DNA from: Sinomicrobium oceani
Lineage (GTDB): Bacteria; Bacteroidota; Bacteroidia; Flavobacteriales; Flavobacteriaceae
Direction of reading: 5' to 3'
Assembly: GCF_900119185.1 (NCBI RefSeq)
Contig: NZ_FPJE01000013.1
Coordinates: forward strand, 1-64,000
DNA length: 64,000 bases
This document shows positions 55,548 to 62,708 of this stretch, piece by piece. Position 1 is the stretch's first letter; each line of letters opens with the position of its first letter. Below the pieces are notes generated by a model. It ran no database searches, was not told the DNA's origin, and saw only the letters and a list, made by a program, of their open reading frames with translations. A program made the translations under genes and the position numbers.

Positions 55548-55889
55548 ATGAACAACAAAACCATATTATCGGAGGCCAATAAAGCTGTTGCACAAGGAGA
55601 TTACGAAACTTTTCTGACCTATTGTACCGAAGATACCCGGTGGGTTTTTGTAGGGGATCGGATCGTGGAAGGAAAGGCAGCCTTAAGACAATATATGAAT
55701 GAAGTTTACCATGAGCCCCCGGTATTTTCTGTAGATACCCTTATTGAAGATGGCGATTATGTAACGGCTACAGGCGAAATAAGCCTGAAGGATGCCAACG
55801 GTAATGAAGAACATTTTGACTACTGCGACAACTGGCGGTTCGAAAACGGAAAAATGGCAGCATTAAAAGCTTTTGTGATCAAGAAATAA
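55548..55889 (+). CDS. NTF2-like (SnoaL-type) protein (second)
   Basis: A 113-residue small protein: N-terminal helices (ILSEANKAVAQGDYETFLTYCTEDTRWVFVGD), then VEGKAALRQYMNEVYHEPPVFSVDTLIEDGDYVTATGEISL and CDNWRFENGKMAALKAFVIKK, the common SnoaL-like fold. No catalytic Asp/His dyad is obvious. It is divergent from an HxlR gene and probably under its control. Not closely similar to the NTF2-like protein at 48909. Confidence 0.85.
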   Translation: MNNKTILSEANKAVAQGDYETFLTYCTEDTRWVFVGDRIVEGKAALRQYMNEVYHEPPVFSVDTLIEDGDYVTATGEISLKDANGNEEHFDYCDNWRFENGKMAALKAFVIKK

Positions 55890-56180
55890 CAGGCTTATCT
55901 TTTTTGCGTTCCCAAAGCTGTTTTCGGGTAATGTATCTCACGTAATACAGTTCTCTCTACACTTTTTCCAATGACATGCCATGTGTGGGGTAATGCAAGA
56001 CTCAGCCTTGAAGCAGATCTCTTTTCACATATCAGATAATGAACACATTACATTTAAAAACATTTAATATACAGGGGCTTCCTCCAGGTACTTGGTAGCC
56101 AGAAAGGTTGTTGGTTAATTCCCGGTATTTTTTGAGCGGCTCAACTTATCTTATTATTTTTAGATATACATTCGGGGAAT

Positions 56181-56582
56181 ATGTTATCGAGAAAAGCAAA
56201 ATATGCTATTAAAGTTTTGATCTATATCAATGAACATCCGGATCTGGTTCCGGTGTCTGCCAAAGAAATTTCAGAAGCTGAAAAAATAGCCTATAAGTTT
56301 CTGAAGGCGATTATGAATACCCTGAAGCAAAACAGGGTTGTTACCAGCAGGCGCGGCCCCAAGGGCGGGTACAGCTTTGTCGGGAACCCGAAAGATGTTA
56401 CAGTCGCTTCGATTATGCGTATTATTGACGGGCCCATTGCACTGACTACCTGTACCTCTGAAAACTTCTACGAGACCTGCGAGGAATGCATTGACGAAAA
56501 AACATGCAGGGTACGGGGTATTTTCCTCAAAATCAGGGAGTCCATGCTTCCTGTCCTGCAAAGATCCATTATGGAGATGTAA
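56181..56582 (+). CDS. Rrf2-family transcriptional regulator
   Basis: A 133-residue winged-helix protein starting MLSRKAKYAIKVLIYI, with the recognition region VSAKEISEAEKIAYKFLKAIMNTLKQNRVVTSRRGPKGGYSF. A cysteine cluster of form C-x8-C-x2-C-x5-C (TCTSENFYETCEECIDEKTC) suggests an iron-sulfur cluster or thiol switch as in IscR and NsrR, though spacing differs. A paralogue of equal length lies at 60866. It stands alone on the plus strand; target unknown. Confidence 0.9.
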   Translation: MLSRKAKYAIKVLIYINEHPDLVPVSAKEISEAEKIAYKFLKAIMNTLKQNRVVTSRRGPKGGYSFVGNPKDVTVASIMRIIDGPIALTTCTSENFYETCEECIDEKTCRVRGIFLKIRESMLPVLQRSIMEM

Positions 56583-56599
56583 AGTATAGAAATTATCCG

Positions 56600-56634
56600 A
56601 AAAAGAGGCTGCCGGTTTGAGCTCCGGCAACCTC
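56600..56634 (-). terminator. Terminator after the unknown 129-residue gene
   Basis: On the minus strand GAGG-GCCGG pairs with CCGGC-CCTC and is followed by TTTTT. It lies about 170 bp beyond the stop of the 129-residue gene and just behind the Rrf2 stop. Confidence 0.5.
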
Positions 56635-56800
56635 TTGCAGCACACTTTCCATAAAGAAGTCCTAACCAATCCTTTTGTTTTCCATACCCTATATCCTGCT
56701 ATCAGCGAACCCCGACCGGTTTTTAGAAGGAAAAACCTGGAAGAATGTCTTTTTGACAAAATACCGGCGTCCCGGACAACAACAAGAAATACACCATGAA

Positions 56801-57190
56801 TTAAGTGTTTATGATTTTACCCGGACGCGGAAACCCGAGACTGTCCAGGGTCTGCTCTACAATCCGAAGTCTGTCGTTCGGACTAAAGGTCTTATAGCTT
56901 TCATAAAGAAATTCAGGATCCGACCCCGTAGGAATGCACAACTGTACAATGGTATACTCCCTGCTGTTGAACAGCGAAACCCCTGTATCTGACCCATCGT
57001 ATTTCCGGGACTTTGCTACCCTGTTTCCGATATGGACTCCTTCATTCACTACAATAACCGGGGCACTACCAACAGGCTGTCCAAGGGTTTCCACAGTCAC
57101 AGGAATACTGATAAAGGCCACACCGCTTTCTGTCTGAAAATCGGAAATTTCCACCAGGTCCGTTTTAAAAATCTGTTTAACTGCTCCCAT
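56801..57190 (-). CDS. Hypothetical protein downstream of glutamate dehydrogenase-family gene
   Basis: A 129-residue protein that I do not recognise. It has no signal peptide and a mixed alpha/beta composition. Notable segments are VAFISIPVTVETLGQPVGSAPVIV, VHIGNRVAKSRKYDGSDTGVSLF, and a helical C terminus (SPNDRLRIVEQTLDSLGF). Its start is 43 bp after the dehydrogenase stop on the same strand, so cotranscription is probable and a role linked to that enzyme is possible but not shown. Confidence 0.7.
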   Translation of the reverse strand: MGAVKQIFKTDLVEISDFQTESGVAFISIPVTVETLGQPVGSAPVIVVNEGVHIGNRVAKSRKYDGSDTGVSLFNSREYTIVQLCIPTGSDPEFLYESYKTFSPNDRLRIVEQTLDSLGFPRPGKIINT

Positions 57191-57232
57191 AATGCTATAT
57201 TTTTGAATTGATTGAATACTATATTTTATATT

Positions 57233-58540
57233 CTAAACACAATACCTTACTATTCCGCCGGGTAAATAGCCAAAACTCTTGTTTAACCGGTAACTCACAT
57301 CCAACTTCTTAACAGCAGCTATATATGCCCCCTTTCTCAATGAAACCTGGTACTTCTCGCTGTTCTGCCATACCTTTTCAAAGGCTGAACGGATCTTCTC
57401 GTCATGGCGGTAATGAATCTCTTCTTCCAGCCAGCGTTTACCCAGACGGTTCTGGACCCATTCGTAATATGAGACAATAGCCCCTCCTGCCCCGGCGAGA
57501 ATATCGGGGACCACGACTATCTCCTTTTCGCCCAGTATGGCATCTGCTCCGGGAACAAGCGGACCATTGGCCGCCTCCACTACCACCTTCGCACTAATAT
57601 CACGGGCTATGGTTTCGGTAACAGTACTCTCCCTGGCCGCCGGAATAACGACATCCACCGGTATCCTGAACAGCTCGCTATGGTCAATCTCCTGCGCCCC
57701 CGGAAAGCCGGACAATGTTTCATGTTGACGAACATGCTCCAAAGCATTGTCTATATCTATACCATCCTCGTGATAGTAAGCCGCGGACAGATCTGAGATC
57801 CCCAGTATCCTCACCCCCTGGTCCCGCAGCCATAAAGCAGTATGCTTTCCTACGTTTCCGAATCCCTGGATAACGGCAGTGGCCCCTTCGGGTTCGATAC
57901 CCAACCTTTTAAAAACTTCGAGCACCGTAATCATCACCCCCCTTCCCGTAGCAGACTTTCTTCCTCTGGAACCTCCGAGAATAACAGGTTTTCCCGTTAT
58001 CACTCCCAACGCACTATTCCCGGTGATCTTATTGTATTCATCCAGTATCCACGCCATTTCCCGTTCTCCCGTTCCCATTTCAGGTGAAGGTATATCGGTT
58101 TCTACCCCGAATACCTGGCTCATCGCAGCTGCATATCCCCTGGAAAGCTGTTCTTTCTCATTGTCCTTTAACGAACCCGGATTGCATTTTATACCCCCCT
58201 TGGCTCCGCCAAAGGGAAGATCTGCCAAAGCCGTTTTGAAAGTCATCCAGGCTGCCAGGGCTTCGAGTTTGTCTTCATCGATATCCGCATCATAGCGTAT
58301 ACCACCGATCGACGGGCCGAGTATATTGGAATGGATAACACGATACCCCTCATACACCCTTATACTCCCGTTATTCAGCGCTACGGGCACGGTAACGTGG
58401 ACTTTCTTGACAGGCCGGGTCAATATGTCCCGTAATTCATCGGAAGCCTTGATGGCCGTCAGCGATTCCTCTATACTATCTGCAATGACATCGAACAGTT
58501 TACTGTCTGTACTGACGTATGTGTTCTCTTTTCTGTTCAT
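57233..58540 (-). CDS. Glu/Leu/Phe/Val dehydrogenase family (glutamate dehydrogenase-like)
   Basis: A 435-residue oxidative deaminase. The N-terminal substrate domain has RVIHSNILGPSIGGIRYD and the catalytic-Lys region LPFGGAKGGIKCNPG; the Rossmann part has AVIQGFGNVGKHTALWL; KVVVEAANGPLVPGAD and GGAIVSYYEWVQN follow. Length fits glutamate dehydrogenase better than leucine dehydrogenase (about 365), but the exact amino acid cannot be read. ATG at 58540 is chosen; the in-frame extension upstream is the leader peptide of an attenuator. An unknown 129-residue gene follows. Confidence 0.9.
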   Translation of the reverse strand: MNRKENTYVSTDSKLFDVIADSIEESLTAIKASDELRDILTRPVKKVHVTVPVALNNGSIRVYEGYRVIHSNILGPSIGGIRYDADIDEDKLEALAAWMTFKTALADLPFGGAKGGIKCNPGSLKDNEKEQLSRGYAAAMSQVFGVETDIPSPEMGTGEREMAWILDEYNKITGNSALGVITGKPVILGGSRGRKSATGRGVMITVLEVFKRLGIEPEGATAVIQGFGNVGKHTALWLRDQGVRILGISDLSAAYYHEDGIDIDNALEHVRQHETLSGFPGAQEIDHSELFRIPVDVVIPAARESTVTETIARDISAKVVVEAANGPLVPGADAILGEKEIVVVPDILAGAGGAIVSYYEWVQNRLGKRWLEEEIHYRHDEKIRSAFEKVWQNSEKYQVSLRKGAYIAAVKKLDVSYRLNKSFGYLPGGIVRYCV

Positions 58541-58573
58541 GGTATGATATATTTGATGGTTACTACGAATACT

Positions 58574-58645
58574 TAAAAAAAATCCCCGTCCTGAGAACGG
58601 GGATTCTGAAATTAACACCAACACTTTAGTTACATAATCGTGCAT
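58574..58645 (-). promoter_or_regulatory. Attenuator leader: branched-chain-rich leader peptide and terminator hairpin
   Basis: On the minus strand an ATG at 58645 opens a leader reading MHDYVTKVLVLISESPFS, with six Val/Leu/Ile residues within positions 5-12. It runs into a perfect hairpin AATCCCCGT/ACGGGGATT (58581-58605) followed by a run of eight T's, 35-40 bp before the dehydrogenase start. No minus-strand gene lies upstream, so the hairpin is not another gene's terminator. This is the classic layout of ribosome-mediated attenuation. The leader has no stop before the dehydrogenase ATG. Confidence 0.65.
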
Positions 58646-58734
58646 GGCACTCTCCCCTCTCCAAAACTGAGATAGCGCATACAACACATTATATAAGTAA
58701 AGACAAATAGCATAATGGATTACCTTTTCTGGTA

Positions 58735-58765
58735 CAAATATAAAACTATATTTTAAATCTACAAA
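58735..58765 (-). promoter_or_regulatory. Consensus promoter of the attenuated dehydrogenase gene
   Basis: On the minus strand TTTG (58762-58765), a 19-bp spacer and TATATTTG (58735-58742) form an exact Bacteroidota promoter. Transcription would start near 58728, about 80 bases before the leader ATG. Confidence 0.7.
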
Positions 58766-58799
58766 TCCTATAGAATAAATATGAAATACTTTTTTTTAA

Positions 58800-58807
58800 T
58801 ATATTTG
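58800..58807 (+). promoter_or_regulatory. -7 element of alpha/beta hydrolase operon
   Basis: TATATTTG matches TAnnTTTG and lies 30 bp before the hydrolase start. A -33 TTTG is absent. Confidence 0.45.
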
Positions 58808-58836
58808 TTCTGTGTTTCATTTCTAAAAACTATATC

Positions 58837-59595
58837 ATGAAAAAAAAGGAATTCATTAAACCGCTGAAAATAAACAGGAAGAAGGATGTCGTTTTGCTTC
58901 ATGGCCTTTTCGGGGAGCTGAGCAACTGGGAATCTGTCAAAAATCATCTTCTGGACAATTACAATATATACGTACCCGAACTTCCCCTGTTTACGTCCCT
59001 TACCGGCAAAAACAACCTCCGTAATCTGGTTTTGTTCCTCGAAGATTATATTGAACAATCCGGTATCCACTGCCCGGTACTGGCCGGAAATTCATTAGGC
59101 GGCCATGTCGCGCTGCTATATACCCTTAAACATCCGGAAAAAGTAAGTTCGCTGGTGCTTACCGGCAGTTCCGGGCTATATGAAAACACCTTCGGGGATA
59201 CTTTTCCGAGGGTCAATGATTACCGCTATATCCGCAACAAGGTTCTGGATGTTTTTCACAGAAAGGAAGTTGCCGACGACCTCCTGGTTCAGAAAGTATT
59301 CAACACCATACAGGATAAAAGAAAGGCATTAGCCATCATAGCGCTGGCAAGGGATGCCAAAAGACAAAATCTCAGGGACCGGTTGCGGAATATCGAATTG
59401 CCCGTACTCCTTATATGGGGAATGCAGGATATCGTAACCCCCATCTCCGTGGCCGAGGAATTCTATCTTTCCTTTCCCAAGGCCAGCCTTCATCTCATCA
59501 ACGAATGCGGTCATGTGCCCATGATGGAACAACCTCAGGCATTTAACGACATCCTGCGCGAATTCCTGGAAAACAGAACGGTAAAATCTGCCTAA
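58837..59595 (+). CDS. Alpha/beta hydrolase
   Basis: A 252-residue soluble hydrolase with the oxyanion-hole motif VVLLHGLFGELSNW, nucleophile elbow LAGNSLGGHVAL (Ser), the catalytic Asp in LLIWGMQDIVTPI, and His in INECGHVPMMEQP. It resembles the MhpC/lipase-like group with no signal peptide. It is the first gene of an operon with a sterol-desaturase-family gene (12 bp gap) and an Rrf2 gene, divergent from the dehydrogenase gene. Confidence 0.9.
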   Translation: MKKKEFIKPLKINRKKDVVLLHGLFGELSNWESVKNHLLDNYNIYVPELPLFTSLTGKNNLRNLVLFLEDYIEQSGIHCPVLAGNSLGGHVALLYTLKHPEKVSSLVLTGSSGLYENTFGDTFPRVNDYRYIRNKVLDVFHRKEVADDLLVQKVFNTIQDKRKALAIIALARDAKRQNLRDRLRNIELPVLLIWGMQDIVTPISVAEEFYLSFPKASLHLINECGHVPMMEQPQAFNDILREFLENRTVKSA

Positions 59596-59607
59596 ACCCG
59601 AAATGTG

Positions 59608-60855
59608 ATGAAAGAACTGAACTATGCCGCCTTATTCATACCGTTGTTCTTCCTGTTTGTCTGGCTGGAACGACTGTGTATCTCCCATGCCATGAAAAAG
59701 AAGAATGCCGTGCTGGAATCTTCGGTTTCCAATATCAGTATAGGGGTGGCGGAACGACTTATCAACCTGTTTACCGGCATATTATTTTACAACCTGTTTC
59801 ACTATATCTATCACCATTTTGCCATATATTCCATTCCTTCCTCCTGGTGGGTATGGGTACTGTTGCTGCTTACCGCAGACCTGGTATGGTACTGGTATCA
59901 CAGGCTGGGACATCGTATCAACCTCTTCTGGGCCGCTCATATTGTACACCACCAGAGTGAGAATTTCAACTTTACCGCGGCGGCCCGTATCACCACCTTT
60001 CAGGCATTCATAAGATATGGTTTCTGGGCCGCTTTGCCACTTATAGGGTTTCATCCGGATATGGTGATCTCCATATTACTGGTACACGGAATATACTCCT
60101 TCTTTACACACACCGAGGCCATCCCTTCGCCGAAATGGATGGAATATGTCTTTATCACTCCCTCCCTACACGGCGTGCACCACGCCTCCAACAAAAAATA
60201 CCTGGACAAGAATTTCGGGGACGTCTTTGTGTTCTGGGACAAGATATTCGGCACCTTTCAGCAAGAAGAGGAAAAACCGGTTTACGGACTCACACACCCG
60301 TTGAACAGTTACAGCTTTCTCTGGCAGCACTTCCATTATTTTATGGAGATCGGCGAAGCCTTTCGAAGGGGAAAGAACACCAGGGAAAAATGGGATGCCC
60401 TGTTCGGGGGGCCTGAAAAGATGGACCAGGACATACGACCCTACCTGGAAACCCGGTTTATGCAACATAAGGTACGTTCCACTCAAGCGCTCCACGAATC
60501 GCTCAGGATATACCTTATCCTGCAAATACTCAGTTGTGTAGTGCTCCTTACCCTGACCACCTTCTACTTTGATTTCCTCGGAATAACCTCTAAAGTGTTT
60601 ATACTGTTCCTTACGCTCCTCACACTGATCAACTGCGGGGCTTTAATGGAACAGCGGAAATGGATCTTCTATCTCGAAATAGCCAGGCTTCATGCCTTTT
60701 TACTATTCTTGTTCCATATCAATGACCAGTTGGATATTTACCCGGTAATGGCCATATCCATGATATTGGCACAGTATATCCTGCAGGTCAAGAAAAGATA
60801 TTACCGCTGGTTATATTCCGGCCGCACTTCCTTACGCAATTTTTTTAACCCTTAA
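59608..60855 (+). CDS. Sterol desaturase/fatty acid hydroxylase family protein
   Basis: A 415-residue integral membrane di-iron oxygenase-like protein. The histidine motifs are visible: WYHRLGHRINLFWAAHIVHHQSENFN and TPSLHGVHHASNKKYLDKN. About eight hydrophobic segments surround them. Such enzymes hydroxylate or desaturate sterols, fatty acids or lipid tails; alkylglycerol monooxygenase-like sequences are similar in layout. The ATG at 59608 is preferred over a GTG one codon upstream. It is the middle gene of the operon, followed after 10 bp by an Rrf2 regulator. Confidence 0.88.
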   Translation: MKELNYAALFIPLFFLFVWLERLCISHAMKKKNAVLESSVSNISIGVAERLINLFTGILFYNLFHYIYHHFAIYSIPSSWWVWVLLLLTADLVWYWYHRLGHRINLFWAAHIVHHQSENFNFTAAARITTFQAFIRYGFWAALPLIGFHPDMVISILLVHGIYSFFTHTEAIPSPKWMEYVFITPSLHGVHHASNKKYLDKNFGDVFVFWDKIFGTFQQEEEKPVYGLTHPLNSYSFLWQHFHYFMEIGEAFRRGKNTREKWDALFGGPEKMDQDIRPYLETRFMQHKVRSTQALHESLRIYLILQILSCVVLLTLTTFYFDFLGITSKVFILFLTLLTLINCGALMEQRKWIFYLEIARLHAFLLFLFHINDQLDIYPVMAISMILAQYILQVKKRYYRWLYSGRTSLRNFFNP

Positions 60856-60865
60856 CCATTTTTAT

Positions 60866-61267
60866 ATGTTATCACGAAAAGCCAAATATGCCCTTAAAGC
60901 CGTAGTATACCTGTCGGATTGCCCCAGGGAGTTACCTGTTACCACAAAGGAAATAGCAGAATCTGAAGGGATTCCCTTAAAATTTCTGGAAGCCATACTC
61001 ACCATACTCACAAGAAATAATATCCTGAGAAGCTATCGCGGCATACGGGGAGGTTATACCCTGGCCAGGTCTCCCGAAGATATTACCGTACTGACCATAA
61101 TGCGTATCATAGACGGCCCTGTCGCCCTGACAAGCTGTAGTTCTGAAAATTACTATCAGACCTGTGAAGAATGTGTCGATGAGGCAAATTGCAAAATAAA
61201 AAAAATGTTCAAGGAACTCCGGGAATCCATGCTGCCCATCCTGGAAATGTCCATTGCCAAAGTCTGA
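60866..61267 (+). CDS. Rrf2-family transcriptional regulator (second)
   Basis: A 133-residue paralogue of the protein at 56181, beginning MLSRKAKYALKAVVYLSD. It has the HTH VTTKEIAESEGIPLKFLEAILTILTRNNILRSYRGIRGGYTL and the cysteine cluster SCSSENYYQTCEECVDEANC, with the same C-x8-C-x2-C-x5-C spacing as the first copy. It is 10 bp after the sterol-desaturase-family gene and probably cotranscribed; likely autoregulates this operon. A cluster or thiol signal linking to an oxygen-using enzyme would be sensible but is inference. Confidence 0.9.
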   Translation: MLSRKAKYALKAVVYLSDCPRELPVTTKEIAESEGIPLKFLEAILTILTRNNILRSYRGIRGGYTLARSPEDITVLTIMRIIDGPVALTSCSSENYYQTCEECVDEANCKIKKMFKELRESMLPILEMSIAKV

Positions 61268-61541
61268 TCGCTTGCTTTCCGAGGAGAACCCATAATATCT
61301 GAAGCTTTAAGGGCAGGATCACTGCCTGAAAAGAAATAAAAATATTAAGCGTATGTTTGATCCATTAAAATACTATATACATCATAGCATAATAATATCT
61401 ATTCAATTTCCGTACATACTTAAAACTTTCCCCCAGGTATAATTTTTGGAAATCACATCGAAGATAAGTCTCCGGTATCCTGCAGACCGATCTGTTATAT
61501 GATATGAAACATGCTTTAGATTTATCACTCACGTTACACGC

Positions 61542-62708
61542 TTACAGATCTTTTATATCCGCTACACACCGGAACCCGGTATTTTCCAATCCGGTATCGG
61601 GAGAGGACATCATTCTTGCCGACACCCTATAACCGGAACAATAAGACGCGTTACACATAAAAGATCCGCCACGAACTACTTTGAGATTCTTATGTGGTTG
61701 GTATGATGAAAAGCTCTCAGATGGCCCTTTGGGGTTATAAGACAGCCTGTCTGCAACCGAGTAATAATACTCTTCACCATAATTATCCTCACACCATTCC
61801 CAAACATTTCCGGCCATATCGTATAAACCAAACCCATTCGGTTCGAAAGACTTCACCGGTGCCAGTGCAGGATAACCGTCGTATTCAGTATTGTGATAAG
61901 GAAACACTCCGTCCCAAATATTGGCTTTAGGCTCTCCTTGATAAGGTTCCTCGTTGCCCCAGGGATATATATTCCCTTCCATACCTCCGCGGGCTGCGTA
62001 TTCCCATTCCGCTTCGGTAGGTAACCGTTTACCTGCCCATTTGGCATAAGCCTTTGCGTCGTGCCAGGATATCTGAACTACCGGGTAGTTTTCTTTACCT
62101 TCAATCGAACTTTCCGGTCCCTGTGGATGTTTCCAATTTGCACCCCTTTTCCAATCCCACCATTTTGAAGGGTTGTCCAGAGGTACCGGTACCTCTGTTT
62201 TTTTGAAAACAAGAGCTGCGGCCAGGAGTAAACTATCTGCTGGTTTAGGTGTTCCTAACGGAAGTTGTTGCTTTATTTCATCCCATGATACATCCCTTTC
62301 TGCTGTAGTTATATATCCGGTTGCTTCTACAAATTTTTGAAACTGAGCATTAGTAACTTGTGTTTTATCCATATAAAAGGAAGATATCTTTACCTTATGC
62401 ACAGGATATTCGTCTGCTCTTCCTTTATTGTCTCTGGCTCCCATCAAGAAAGTTCCTCCTTCTATGCGAACCATTTCTTTTGACAATTTCCCGAGATCAG
62501 GGCTATCATAGACCTCAATACCTTTTTGTTCGGGAAAACCGGAAAACCTATCGGATAGGTTTATGTGACATCCGGTAATCTGCCCAACCTTCTCTGAAAG
62601 CCCTGAATCTTCTGTATTTCCTTTATTCGTCTCTTTATACCCAATACTACAGGATTGTATCAGCATTGTAACAAAACACAGCATTAGTACTAATTTTTCT
62701 TCCTTCAT
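61542..62708 (-). CDS. Formylglycine-generating enzyme, lipoprotein
   Basis: A 388-residue SUMF1/FGE-fold protein with a lipoprotein signal (Cys in LIQSCSIGY, about residue 20). Core motifs are MVRIEGGTFLMGARDNKG, MDKTQVTNAQFQKFV, RLPTEAEWEYAARGG and NVWEWCEDNYG. The copper-binding active-site pair is conserved: Cys 352 and Cys 357 in GGSFMCNASYCSGYR, same spacing as human FGE. It overlaps the upstream sulfatase gene by four bases (ATGA), so translation is coupled. It should convert a sulfatase Cys to formylglycine; that it is exported is unusual for bacteria. The aerobic mechanism fits an oxygen-using organism. Confidence 0.9.
   Translation of the reverse strand: MKEEKLVLMLCFVTMLIQSCSIGYKETNKGNTEDSGLSEKVGQITGCHINLSDRFSGFPEQKGIEVYDSPDLGKLSKEMVRIEGGTFLMGARDNKGRADEYPVHKVKISSFYMDKTQVTNAQFQKFVEATGYITTAERDVSWDEIKQQLPLGTPKPADSLLLAAALVFKKTEVPVPLDNPSKWWDWKRGANWKHPQGPESSIEGKENYPVVQISWHDAKAYAKWAGKRLPTEAEWEYAARGGMEGNIYPWGNEEPYQGEPKANIWDGVFPYHNTEYDGYPALAPVKSFEPNGFGLYDMAGNVWEWCEDNYGEEYYYSVADRLSYNPKGPSESFSSYQPHKNLKVVRGGSFMCNASYCSGYRVSARMMSSPDTGLENTGFRCVADIKDL

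Noticed and set aside
58541-58687. 49-residue N-terminal extension of the dehydrogenase
   Set aside because: It contains the attenuator hairpin and poly-T tract; the family begins at the ATG at 58540.
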